Assembly (NCBI RefSeq): GCF_029784135.1
Contig: NC_073744.1
Location: 79,897,935 to 79,961,934, forward strand
Origin: Toxorhynchites rutilus septentrionalis
Lineage: Eukaryota; Arthropoda; Insecta; Diptera; Culicidae
Reading direction: 5' to 3'
DNA: 64,000 nucleotides
Positions 22,916 to 34,162 of this stretch are shown piece after piece. Under the pieces are notes generated by a model, which had not been told where the DNA came from, ran no database searches, and worked only from the letters and a program-made list of their open reading frames with translations. The translations under genes were made by a program, and so were the position numbers. Position 1 is the first letter of the stretch, and each line of letters opens with the position of its first letter.

Positions 22916-23096
22916 AGCGGCTGCTTCGAGATCTTCCCGGGGAACCGTTTGTAGCATCACTCTTCTCCTGATGGATTCCCTTCTGGCCTAAGGTGCACAA
23001 ACAGGCTCTTGGTGACACCGTTCATCCGCGCTTTCATGATAAATGAAGAGCTTCACCACAACAGCGACAACATGCTCCAATCGCTGTTCAATTAGA

Positions 23097-23141
23097 ACTG
23101 AGTGGATTTCCGAGCGGCGCTCGCTTATATACCGATTGGTG
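23097..23141 (-). promoter_or_regulatory. Core promoter (CCAAT, TATA, Inr) on minus strand
   Basis: On the minus strand CCAATCGG is followed directly by TATATAAG (23131-23124) and then TCAGT (23101-23097), whose A at 23099 lies 32 nt from the first T of the TATA box. This matches the standard insect spacing. Downstream, an ATG at 23037 opens only 26 codons, with no recognised product. Confidence 0.6.
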
Positions 23142-24147
23142 ATTTCAATAGCCTATTTTGAAAGCAAATTTAAGACTATTGAAACAAGTTTTTGGATCAG
23201 AAAGTAACAAGTATAGAACGCGTAGACATTTTATCTTTCGAATGAAGTGTTTATCATACCATTTCGTTCAGTTGTTTAGGAGCTATTAACACTCAAAATC
23301 TCGGTCTCCGGCGTAACGCTTTCGTTTTCGAAACTTTGATTTTACACCCCGGTATAGAAATGAAAGACGTAGTCCTACGTCAAAATAACACATATCTATA
23401 AAAGGCGTAGGAACACATTTAAATACGAATTATAGTAGTACTGAATCTCTAAATCCTCAAAAAAAATCAATCAATATTGAATTACTAAAAAAAGATTTTT
23501 TTTAGTGATTAAATTTTTTAGGAATTTATTTTTTGATTATTTTTCTCGATATAACATAGTAAGATGCACTTTCAGTATTTTTTTCAATTTTTTATCTCGA
23601 AGCAATTGTGAATGGCGTGCTGAAAATTAAAAGGTACATTTTTCACCATAGATCATATGGTGAATTACATAGGGATTCGAAAAATAGTCAAAATGTCTAT
23701 CCAATAGAAATTTTTACTTCCTTTTTACTTTTCACTTCCTTACACAGCCAGACCCTTCCCCCGTACAACTCGTGAACATTTTGGCAAATAACTTTTCTCA
23801 TACCCTTTTCGGATCAATGAAAATTTGGCTAAAGATAAAAAAAAAATTCTTTATCGAATGAGTATTATCTGGAAAATGTGTTTTGGGTCCTTTCAAATAA
23901 CTTTTTTCAATTTTCTTTAAATTAATTTATTTCACCCATACAAGTTGTACAGGTTTTGGCCTATAACTTTTCTTATACTTTCTTCGACCAATGAAAATTT
24001 GACTAAAGATAGATAAAAATATTCTCTATCGAAGGAAAATTATCTCAAAAGTGTGTTTTGGGTCCTTTCAAATAACTTTTTCCAATTTTCTTTGAATTTA
24101 TCAATTTCTCCCATACAAGTTGTATAAGTGTTGGCCTATAACTTTTC

Positions 24148-24270
24148 TTAGACTAAGCTGACCAGACGTCCCGCATTTCGACAAAGTGTCCCGCGATAGA
24201 TTACCCCCGCGAAACGTCCCGCATTTGGCATTTGGCAAAAGAAGCGAAAATGTCCCGCGATATCGATATA
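24148..24270. repeat. GTCCCGC-rich block
   Basis: The motif GTCCCGC occurs four times (CCAGACGTCCCGCATTT at the left). A related end, GTGTCCCGCGTTAGACC, occurs at 34130 next to a hAT dimerisation-domain relic, so this may be a hAT-derived MITE. That link is inference. Confidence 0.45.
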
Positions 24271-25170
24271 TTTCAATAATGCAATTCGATCATGTTGATT
24301 TTCTTTAATAGATGAACCTCAAAACAACATGTATTTGGCAGACTGTTCAAGAGCGCTTCCAATGAATCCGAAGATTAACACGTTGAGTCAGTTTCATCGC
24401 ACCGAAAATGAACCTTTTGTTCAGAGAGTGTCAACTGCGAACGACGGCAACAAAATTGGAAAATGATTTTTATAAAAGTGCCCTGTTTATCCACAGGGAC
24501 CGACGTGAGTCAGGCAAAAAAAATCATTCTCGTTCCTCTAGCTCGGTCGGGGCTTAACGTGTTAACGCTTTGCGGACCGCTCACGAGATTTCTCGTTTTC
24601 GCGTTCCTTCTTTACGAACTTGTGTGAAATTAGCGAATGGAAGTTTTTGTTGCGTGCAAGTTCCTATTCAACGTCTTGCTGGATTTAATGAATAATGAAT
24701 TATTTCAATTGAAATAAATTGATTGTTTATCATGTACCAACCTTCAAAATCATGCTCATTAGATAGAGAATTGAATCATTCATCTTTCCACATGATTCAT
24801 TTTTTTCTTGATCGTGACAGAGAAAAGTTATAGACTGAAACGTGAGAAAAGTTGTTCGAATAGAGTTATCAAAGTTATTCGATAGAGAAATATTTTACCT
24901 ATCTTCCAGCTACAATTTTATTAATCGAAAAAGGGTCTGAGAAAAGTTATAAGCCAAGTTGTATGGAGGAAAATAATTATGTTAAAGAAAATTGAAAAAT
25001 CATTGGATAGAGAATATTTTTATCCATCTTCAGCCAAATTTCCGTTGGCCGGAAAAGAGTCTGAGAAAAGGTATGGGCCAAAATGTATACAAGTTGTAGG
25101 AGGGAAATTAATAAATATATCGAAAATGGAAATAGAACTTTTTCACACTCGAAAAAAATGAAGCAACAGG

Positions 25171-25559
25171 CTATTTTTCAAATGCTTTAAAATCGTTAAA
25201 TATCAACGCATGAAAATGGGATATAAATCTTCTTAAAGCATAATTTACATGGTCATTACAATCGATTTCCTTCTGTTTTTTCAAAGATAGGAAATCCAAT
25301 TAACGTTACCAACTATCTTTCATTTGATTTCTATAACGTTGTTGTGGACTGTTGTTGTGGATTCAGTACCGAGATATTTGTTCGGGAATTAAATAAAACG
25401 CCGATTCTTTTTAGCGTAGTGCTTGAAGCTAGAATGTTAATATTTATTAATACAGTACTTAGGAAGGTTATCATATTAACTCACAAATTCGGTACACCTT
25501 TCAATTTTCTTTTCCTCGAACAAATATTCTAATAATGATTTCAACCAATCGAATATAGA
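25171..25559. other. No gene seen
   Basis: AT-rich DNA without recognisable features. Confidence 0.35.
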
Positions 25560-25599
25560 AACTCATAACTATATATATTCAATTCAGGATAGTGACCAT

Positions 25600-25917
25600 T
25601 CTATCCTGGATTCCTCGAGTCGAGAAAGACGCACCACGCTAGATATGGGGTACAGACTAGGGGGGCGTTGCTGATTAATGGTCAGCTGCATCCCAATAGG
25701 AAGTATCCCGTGTCGGGCACACGTACAGAGCATCGCAGACTGCAACATACCAATTATGAGAACACTTGTAATACTAACCTCGAGCCAACCGCGAGTAATC
25801 GGTTACATATTACTAACATAGTTGTAAGACAAAAATTGTCAAAATATTGGACTCCCGGCCCCGTCAGGCTAACGCCACATGTGCCTTAATAAAATATATA
25901 TTTTGGGAAAAAAAACT
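25600..25917 (+). repeat. 3' UTR end of a second I-clade LINE
   Basis: CTCGAGCCAACCGCGAGTAA near 25781 matches CTCGAGCAAACCGCGAGTAA near 31417 in the 3' UTR of the main LINE. A similar layout follows, with a poly(A) stretch at about 25906-25914. It is therefore a diverged, 5'-truncated relative rather than the 5' UTR of the main LINE. Confidence 0.6.
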
Positions 25918-26083
25918 ATATAAAACTTACTTATTAGTTCAATTGAGTAATGTTCTATCACATTTATTCTTTTAGACGTGAATGAGCTCCTTGGATTACT
26001 ATGGACAAATAGTTTAATTCTTTAGGAGATTACACATAATAATAATAATGAATTTATACCTACGACCATTACAGTATAGTTTC

Positions 26084-26094
26084 AACTCAAAATG
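26084..26094. repeat. 11-bp target-site duplication of the I-clade LINE
   Basis: AACTCAAAATG, repeated at 31573-31583 right after the poly(A) tail. The first two A of the right copy are ambiguous with the tail. Confidence 0.75.
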
Positions 26095-27521
26095 TCAACA
26101 AGCCCCCCTCAAGAAAATTGGCAAACTTTTCCTCTTCGCCCCCTCCATCTCCCGCTTCCGTTCAACTCCCGAACTTGCCTCCCAGTCCTACTGATCCCGC
26201 TCCCGCTCAACAATCGACCTCGTCCTCCCCCTCAGTTGTTTCCTCTCCTCGTGTCAAGGTCTATCCAGACGATGCACCTGGAGCTGGTCCATGGGTTGTT
26301 TTTTTCCGGCCCAAACCTAAAGGAAAATCTATTAATGTCATTCAGGTTTCGAAAGATCTGGCAAGATTTTATTCCTCCGTGGTCGAAATCTCTAAGGTTA
26401 GGCCGAACAAACTGCGTGTTGTCGTGAGTGATCGGAAACACGCAAATGCAATTGTGATCGACGAGAGGTTCACCCTAGAGTATCGTGTCTACGTGCCCTC
26501 CCATGACGTAGAAATCTCTGGGGTGGTAACTGAAACGGGTCTGACGTGCCAATTGATAAAAGAAGGAGTTGGTAAATTCAAAAGACTCCCTTTGGTGGGC
26601 GTTAAAATTTTGGACAGTCGCCAACTAGGTAAAGTATCCCAAGAAGAGGGAAAAACGAAATTCACGCCGTCAGACTCGTTTCGAGTAACTTTTGCTGGTT
26701 CGGCCCTCCCTGACTACGTCATGGTGGACAAATTGAGACTGCCTGTGCGACTCTTCGTGCCAAAGCCCATGACTTGCAACAAATGCAAGTCAGTTGGTCA
26801 CACTTCAGATTATTGTGCCAACAAGGAGCGCTGTGCAACTTGCGGAGAGCAACATGTGGGGGAATCCTGCAGTGCGACTGAGCATAAGTGTCCATATTGC
26901 GGGGGATCCCCACACGTGCTCTCAGCTTGTGAAACTTACAAGAGTCGCTGGGAGAAACAGAAGCGCTCTTTGAAGGAACGCTCGAAACGCACTTTTGCGG
27001 ATATTTTAAAGGGCGCTTCTCCACTGGCCCAACAACAATCAATCAACACTCAAAATGTCTTCGCCACGTTGCCCGTTGACGAAATGGAAGCGGACACAGC
27101 TAACGGGGGCACACCGTTCATTTTCCAAGGGAATCCCCGGCGCAAAAATGTGACCACTCCCAAAGTTCAAGGACAAGCCCCACCGGTTATACCCCCTGTT
27201 AGCATGTCTAAAAAATCGAGTGCAGCGGACAAGCAAAATCAGGTTCCTCCTGGTTTCCGTGGGAATGGTTCACCTTTGAACGGCCCAGCACTCGAGGGGA
27301 CATCAAAAACCCCAACTGTCCCTGTTTTTCCGTCTAGTTCAACTTCCCAATCGGGATTTATAAAGTTGACTGACCTTGTGGATCAAATCTTCACGTGTTT
27401 TAACGTTTCCGACTCCATCAGAACCATTGTCATCTCAATGCTTCCAGTGTTAAAGACAATTTTGCAGCAATTGATGCAAACATGGCCCCTTCTTGCAATG
27501 ATTATCTCTCTTGATGTCTAA
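26095..27521 (+). pseudogene. LINE ORF1, gag-like nucleic-acid-binding protein (5'-truncated)
   Basis: ORF1 proteins coat LINE RNA. The frame runs open to the stop at 27521, about 470 codons. It starts with a Pro/Ser-rich N-terminus, has an RNA-binding-like core (about 26290-26750), and then three zinc knuckles: CNKCKSVGHTSDYC, CATCGEQHVGESC and CPYCGGSPHVLSAC. No ATG lies in this frame near the start. The nearest ATG (26092) is in another frame and belongs to the target duplication, so the true start codon is lost. The end overlaps the ORF2 start by 11 nt, as is usual for coupled LINE ORFs. Confidence 0.88.
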
Positions 27522-30500
27522 TTTAAATAGAGAGGTCGGAGATATCACTGTTTTACAGTGGAATTGTCGTAGTCTTATCCCTAAATTGGATACTTTCAAA
27601 TTTCTAATTCATAAATTCAATTGTGATGTTTTTGCTCTGTCCGAAACCTGGCTCTCTTCTCAAAATGATCTCTCTTTCCACGATTTTAATATAATACGCT
27701 TGGACCGCGATGACAGATACGGAGGGGTACTATTGGGGATTAATAAGTGCCACTCATTTTTTAGAATTGAACTTCCACCTATTGGAGGGATCGAAGCTGT
27801 TGCTTGTCATGCAAACATTAGAGGCAAAGACCTCTGTATTGTCAGTTTGTATTGGCCTCCGAGAGCTGCGGTTAGCCGCAAGCAACTTGTTGACATGTGC
27901 TCACTCCTTCCTGAGCCACGATTGATCTTGGGAGACTTCAACTCTCACGGAACTGCCTGGGGGGAACAGTACGACGACAATCGTTCATCGTTGATATATG
28001 ACCTTTGTAACAGCTTCAATATGACCGTTTTGAATATTGGGGAAACAACACGTGTACCTAAACCTCCTGCTAACCCAAGTGCTCTTGACCTCTCGCTTTG
28101 CTCGAATTCACTATCGTTAGATTGCAAGTGGAATGTAATCCAGGACCCCAACGGTAGTGATCACTTGCCAATCAAAATTTCCATCACCATTGGGTCGAAT
28201 TCTTCTGAATCTATAAACATGGCATATGACCTCACAAGACACATTGACTGGAAAAAATATGCGGACGCGATTGATCTAGCCATCAATTCCAGAGATGGTT
28301 TGCCTCCATTGGAGGAGTATAACTTCATTTCTCGTTTGATCTATGACAGCGCGGTTCGCGCTCAAACGAAACCCATCCCAGGCTCCACTATTCGTCGAAG
28401 GCCTCCCAATCCATGGTGGGATAGCCAATGTTCCAAGCTTTATCAGGATAAATAGAACGCATTTAAAGCTTTTCGAAAACGTGGAACCATTGAGAATTTT
28501 CAAACGTATTTGGACCTTGAAAATCAATTTAAAAACTTGATCAAAGGGAAAAAGCGTGCTTATTGGCGAACTTTCGTGGGAGGTTTGTCACGAGAAACGT
28601 CAATGAAAAAATTATGGAAAGTGGCTCGAAACATGAGAAATCGCTCTTCATCGAATGAAAGCGAAGAATATTCACATCGATGGATTTTTAAATTTGCACG
28701 GAAAGTTTGTCCCGATTCCGTTCCTGTGCAAAAAATTGTTCGAGATATACCACAAGATAGGTGCGATCTTGATTCCGAGTTTTCGATGGTAGAATTCTCT
28801 CTTGCTCTCCTTTCATGTAACAATTCTGCTCCGGGATCGGATCGAATTAAGTTCAACTTGTTGAAAAACCTCCCTGATGTGGCGAAACATCGCTTGTTGA
28901 ATTTATTCAATCGGTTTCTGGAACTTAATATTGTTCCAGATGATTGGAGACAAGTACGAGTTATAGCTATTCAAAAACCCGGAAAACCCGCGTCCGACTT
29001 CAATTCGTACCGCCCAATAGCAATGCTGTCTTGTATACGGAAATTGTTGGAGAAAATGATCTTGTTTCGCCTTGATCATTGGGTTGAAACGAATGGCTTA
29101 CTCTCAGATACACAATATGGGTTCCGCAGGGGCAAGGGGACGAATGATTGTCTTGCGTTGCTTTCTTCAGAAATTCAAATGGCTTACGCCGAAAAAAAAC
29201 AAATGGCTTCAGTATTCTTGGACATAAAGGGGGCCTTTGATTCTGTTTCAATAGAGGTTTTGTCAGACAAATTACACTCTCGGGGTCTACCGCCTCTATT
29301 GAATAATATGTTATATAACTTGCTTTGTGAGAAACATTTGAATTTTTCTCATGGAGATTCGGCAGTAAGTCGGGTCTCTTACATGGGCCTCCCTCAGGGC
29401 TCATGTTTAAGCCCCCTTTTGTACAACTTCTATGTAAGCGACATTGACAATTGCCTTACACAAAATTGCAGCCTAAGACAACTTGCAGATGATGGAGTGG
29501 TGTCTGTCGTAGGATCAAACGAATCCGACCTGCAAGGACCCTTACAAGATACTTTGAACAATTTTTCAGCCTGGGCCATTGGGCTAGGGATCGAATTCTC
29601 CACGGAGAAAACAGAGATGGTGGTTTTTTCTAGGAAGCATAGACCAGCAAAACCAAAGCTTCAACTTTTGGGTAAACCAATCACTCATGCTATGTCATTC
29701 AAGTATCTTGGGGTCTGGTTCGACTCCAAATGTACTTGGGGGGCCCATATTAGGTATCTGAGTAAAAAATGCCAACAAAGAATAAACTTTCTCCGTACAA
29801 TTACCGGCACCTGGTGGGGAGCCCATCCAGAAGATCTTATAATGTTGTATCGAACAACTATTCTCTCAGTGATGGAGTATGGCAGTTTCTGTTTTCAATC
29901 AGCTGCCAAAACACACCTCATTAAACTCGAGCGAATTCAGTATCTTTGTCTCCGTATCGCGTTGGGATGTATGCCCTCAACGCATACCATGAGTCTCGAG
30001 GTTTTGGCAGGCCTACTCCCACTAAAAGATCGCTTCAATTTATTATCTCTTCGGTTCTTCATCCGGTGTAAGGTTATGAACCCATTGGTGATCGGAAATT
30101 TTGAGCAGCTGATCAGGCTAAATTTTCATTCTGGATTCATGACTTCATATCATGAATTCATCTCCATGCAGGTTGATCCTTCTTCGTATATTCCCAACCG
30201 TGTTTGTTTTCCTGACTACATCAATTCCTCTGTACATTTTGATCTGTTCATGAAGGAGAAAATCCATGAAATTCCAGATTATCATCGATCGGGGATCGTT
30301 CCTACGATCTTCAATGCAAAATATGGGCGTATCAATTGTGATAATATGTACTTTACTGATGGGTCCTCTATGAATGAGTCCACAGGATTTGGAGTGTTCA
30401 ACGAATTTTTTAGCACCTCACACAGTCTTCAGAATCCTTGCTCAGTGTATATTGCTGAATTGGCAGCGATACACTGGGCGCTGGACAGCGTCGCCTCACG

Positions 30501-31197
30501 ACCTGTTGAACACTATTACATTGTAACGGATAGTCTTAGCTCTGTCGAAGCTATCCGTTCAGTGAGGCCGGAAAAGCACTCGCCGTACTTCCTTGAGAGA
30601 ATACGAGAAATTTTGAGTGCTTTAACCAGACGCTGTTATGTCATTACCTTTGTCTGGGTCCCCTCACATTGCTCAATTCCGGGTAATGAGAGGGCTGACT
30701 CATTGGCAAAGGTAGGTGCAATTGAAGGCGATATTTATCAGCGTCAAATCGCCTTCAATGAATTTTATTCTTTAGTCCGTAAAAATACCATCGTTAAATG
30801 GCAACGTAAGTGGAACGAAGATGAATTGGGTCGGTGGCTTCACTCGATTATCCCTAAGGTTAGCCTCAAACCATGGTTCAAAAGTCTGGACTTGAGTCGG
30901 GACTTTATTCGCACCTTCTCTCGACTCATGTCCAATCACTGTTCGTTAGACGCGCTACTCTTTCGTTTTAATCTTGCCGATGGCAATATCTGTGCTTGTG
31001 GCCAAGGTTACCACGACATCGAACACGTTGTTTGGTCGTGCGAGGTGTATCTTGTTGCCAGATCGAATTTAGAAAACTCTCTTCGGGCCAGAGGAAGACA
31101 GCCCAATGTGCCGGTGAGAGATGTGTTGGCTCGGTTAGACCTTGATTACATGTCCCAAATATACGTCTTCTTAAAAGTTATCGATCTTCGTGTGTGA
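27511..31197 (+). pseudogene. LINE ORF2: endonuclease-RT-RNase H, one stop
   Basis: ORF2 nicks target DNA and copies LINE RNA. From ATG 27511, an apurinic-type endonuclease carries GDFNSHG and GSDHLPI. A TAG at 28453-28455 stops it after 314 codons. The same frame continues to 31197, so it is a nonsense change and not a frameshift. The RT follows (DIKGAFDS, GLPQGSCLSP, LADDG), then RNase H with its acidic residues in TDGS, AELAAI, TDSLS and ERADSLAK. A final CACGQGYHDIEHVVWSC finger is present. Apart from the one stop it looks intact, so the insertion is probably young. The fragment at 1-1290 is a near relative. Confidence 0.95.
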
Positions 31198-31560
31198 TTG
31201 TCCTTATATCCTTATATTTTCCTTTTCCTTTTCCTTCGCGAGAAATTAAATCCCTTCTTACTAACAATAGAATAAGGTGAAATGTAAATACATGTTAGAT
31301 ATAAGATAGGCTTAAGAATTGAGTATGATGAATGTGAGTGCGAATGTGAGTGTGAACATTGTCAACATATCCTTATATCCCTTCCTTTTCCTGAAAAAAA
31401 TGTCACCCTTCTAAACTCGAGCAAACCGCGAGTAATCGGTTCTCTACTTCATTAACACTAGAATTAATGAAAAATGATTATATATACTTGTAACAATACA
31501 GATAGGAGTTCGGCTCCTTTAAACTTATGTAACTGAGCCTGTAAAAATAAACGATTTAAT
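31198..31560 (+). other. 3' UTR of the I-clade LINE
   Basis: Contains CTCGAGCAAACCGCGAGTAA, a GGAGTTCGGCTCC hairpin, and the end AAAAATAAACGATTTAATA before poly(A). The last block resembles the SINE tail at 21840-21851. Confidence 0.8.
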
Positions 31561-31885
31561 AAAAAAAAAAAAAACTCAAAATGCAACTCACTTTAAAATA
31601 GTTTCCAGTTCTTTACAATACAATCCAAATTAATAATTAATAAATATTCTTTTATATTGAATTACAAAAAACTCTTCCTTTTCACTCAACTGACCTGCAT
31701 TGACCTCATATCATTTTTGTGGTATCTGTTTCAGTTCCCTTATCCAGCTTCTGCGTCAGTTATAACGGTAAGGTTGCTAAATGTAAGGCTGAATCATCAA
31801 CAATATTATTGTATGAAAGAAAAATTTTGAACTGGTATTTGATAATAAATAGTTCAATAAATAATCATCGAAAAACAGTTTTGAA

Positions 31886-33107
31886 AACCTTAATAAATTC
31901 TATACACCCAGGATTTTTTTTACGCGGGGAATTGAATTTTGTATTTGTCGCGGTACACCATAGTAGATGTATTTTGAGTATTTTCTCAAATTTTCATTTC
32001 CAAGCCTATTGAGAATGGGGAAAAAAAGAAAAACTCATTTTTTCACTATAGCTCTTATAGTGAACCATATAGGAGAATTATCTTATTATTATCCGAAAAC
32101 AATAACACATATCTATAAAAGTCGTAGGAACACATTTAAATACGAATTATAGTAGCACTGAATCTCTAAATCCTCAAAAAAAATTCAATATTTCAAGATT
32201 TTTTTTAGTACTTCAATTTATTAGGAATTAATTTTTTGATTATGTTATTATATATCATAGTATGATCTGACTATTATATATCATAGTAAGATGCACTTTC
32301 AGTATTATTTTTTTTCTTATCTCGAAGCTATTGAAAATGGCATACTACAAATCGAAAGGTACGTTTTTCACCATAGATCCTATGGTGAATTTCATAGGGA
32401 TTCGAAAAACAGTCAAAATTTCTATACAATAGAAATTTACTTTATTTTTACTTCCTTTTTACTTTTTACTTCCTTACCTAGCAAGATCCTTTCCCTCGAA
32501 TAACTCGTAAACGTTTTGGTCAATAACTTTTCTCATAACCTGTTCGGACCAATGAAAATTTGGCTAAATAAAAATATTCCTTATCGAATGAGTACTATCT
32601 CGAGAATGTGTTTTCGGTCCTTTCAAAAAACTTTTTTCAATTTTCTTTAAAATAATTAATATCTCCCATATAACTTGGCCTATAACTTTTCTCAGACCCT
32701 GTTCCGATTAATAAAATTATGGCTGGAAGATGAAAGGTAAAATATTTCTCTATCGAATAACTTCGATAACTCTATTCGAACAACTTTTTTCGATTTTCAA
32801 AATTCTGTATATTTTCTTATATTGACCGCTCGCGTTTCAGTCTATAACTATTCTCTGTCACGATCAAGAAAAAAATGAATTATGTGGAAAGATGAATGAT
32901 TCAATTCTCTATCTAATGAGCATGATTTTGAAGGTTGTTCCTTGATGAACAATCAATTTATTTCAACTGAAATAATTCATTATTCATTAAATCCAGCAAG
33001 CCGTTGAATAGAAACTTGCACGCAACAAAAACTTTTATCCGCAGAACTTTCATCCGATAACTTCACACATAGAGGCAAATGAACTGCAAAGTTGAAAGCC
33101 TCTTAAA
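31886..33107. repeat. Composite repeat copy 2, first part
   Basis: Matches 22117-22300 and 23383-24147 in the same orientation (TTCTATACACCCAGGATTTT, GTCGCGGTACACCATAGTAG), but without the 1.05-kb TIR insertion. It then continues into sequence matching the reverse of 24600-24900. The last about 37 bp (AGAGGCAAATGAACTG) match the SINE-tail fragment at 34791. Confidence 0.75.
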
Positions 33108-33249
33108 AACTTACAAGCAAAGCAAGCAACTTCACACAAGTCAAAACGTGCGGTCCCAGGCGTGTTTCTTACAGTTTTTTTCCGGTCCTTAAAGTGTTAA
33201 ATAAGCCGGATGAAATAGTGGATGCTGGACAGGAAGAGGCAGAGATGTT

Positions 33250-33690
33250 TGAAGAAGTAACGTAAATGAAGCGTCGGACGACCCTACGATCGTCAGCCAG
33301 AGAAGGCCTTCTTCGAGAACTTGGTGTGGAATATACATTTGACGTCAATGCTTACCTCCTTGGTGTGGTATGTAATGTACCCGGTCCCCTACCATTCGTT
33401 GAATTCTAGCGTCAAGTAGATTTCGTCATTCATTATGAGTACGACACAGCGCTTCACCGGAAAGAAGTTTTTCACCATACCTCCAGCTCCAGCATTTTGA
33501 CCAGATTCTTCTCCACCGTTTGGCCGGTTGTTTCGATCTCTCCGCTTAAGGAGTGGCAGGGAGAGGATGTTGTAAATACCAAATCGGCTATATCCGGTGG
33601 ACATGAAGTGCCTCAGAATGTCCATCTTATTCGCTCCGAGAGCTGGCAGCACGAAAAAAACATCAAGTTGCTTGATTGTTTTCGCCATGG
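33250..33690 (-). pseudogene. DD37-type mariner transposase relic
   Basis: On the minus strand VVLIMNDEIYLTLEFNEW, followed beyond a stop by GTGYITYHTKEVS, aligns with the first catalytic segment of ITmD37-type transposases. Upstream, DILRHFMSTGYSRFGIYNIL is the helix-turn-helix. There are several stops, and the second half of the catalytic domain is missing. Confidence 0.75.
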
Positions 33691-33896
33691 CTGTTGCGAG
33701 TCAATAGCGTTGAATAATTTTTATTGAAAGCTTAATAAACATAAGATTCAAGAAAAATGTGTTCCATCGAATTATCTTTTCCTGTTTCTTTCCATCGCCA
33801 TGCATACGTTAACACTAAAATTGTTGAAAAATGGCTTCAAATTTTCAAATATTCCATTCGGTAATTTGAAATGAAATTGTAGAATTCGAATCGTGC

Positions 33897-34049
33897 TTGC
33901 CAGGCTTAAATGCTCTGACTGAGCGAGCTTTTTCAAGCGTAAACAAAATCTGTACCACCGAAAAATTACAACTATGTGCCGATATGTTGAAAGAAATGAT
34001 ACAGATCAGGTTTAATTGCAGGGACACATGTTATGAGTTTCATAAATAA
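33897..34049 (+). pseudogene. hAT transposase C-terminal (dimerisation) relic
   Basis: A 50-codon frame ending in TAA reads LPGLNALTERAFSSVNKI and continues to a natural-looking end. The TERxFS pattern is characteristic of the hAT dimerisation region. The upstream part is interrupted by stops. Confidence 0.75.
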
Positions 34050-34162
34050 ATGAGACTTGTTAAAGATGTCTAATTTATTCATGAAATGTTCGCTCATGTT
34101 CGCAAAACGTAAATTTTTCCTTTTTTTTGTGTCCCGCGTTAGACCTCTAACCATCTGGTTAC

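Larger units (their letters stand above)
22335..23382. mobile_element. 1.05-kb TIR element inside composite repeat copy 1
   Basis: The left end TGACGTAGGACTA (22335-22347) is the reverse complement of the right end TAGTCCTACGTCA (23370-23382). Comparison with copy 2 near 32095, where the flanks are continuous, shows that about 1.08 kb is inserted here. Internal features are a 90-bp direct repeat, a TG run and a minus-strand core promoter. A fragment of the same family joins the BEL pol at 60395. No transposase is present. Confidence 0.7.
21890..25170. repeat. Large composite repeat with opposite arms, copy 1
   Basis: The plus-oriented arm (21890-22300 and 23383-24147) is built of degenerate units of about 165-180 bp. 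Each unit contains CTATAACTTTTCTCA, CCAATGAAAATTTGG, TATCGAATGAGTA, GTGTTTTGGGTCCTTTCAAA and CAATTTTCTTTAA. The 24560-25170 arm carries the same units in reverse, so the locus has a foldback layout. The arms are interrupted by a TIR element at 22335-23382 and a CCCGC-rich block at 24148-24270. A second copy lies at 31886-34745. No protein is encoded. Confidence 0.75.
26095..31574 (+). mobile_element. I-clade LINE (MosquI-like), nearly complete
   Basis: A non-LTR retrotransposon of about 5.5 kb with a gag-like ORF1, an ORF2 encoding endonuclease, reverse transcriptase and RNase H, a 3' UTR and a poly(A) tail at 31561-31574. AACTCAAAATG occurs at 26084-26094 and again directly after the tail at 31573-31583, an 11-bp target duplication. 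This puts the 5' end at 26095, so the copy has lost its 5' UTR and ORF1 start. ORF2 has one in-frame stop. RNase H and three ORF1 zinc knuckles place it in the I group; MosquI is my best guess at the family. Confidence 0.93.

Noticed and set aside
22824..23018. Minus-strand frame of 64 codons with TH repeats
   Set aside because: The TH run is a translation of the TG microsatellite; not a gene.
26092..26427. Separate gene starting at ATG 26092
   Set aside because: The ATG lies in the LINE target duplication, and the frame is an out-of-frame reading of ORF1.
29000..29404. 134-codon minus-strand frame
   Set aside because: Antisense of the LINE reverse transcriptase core.
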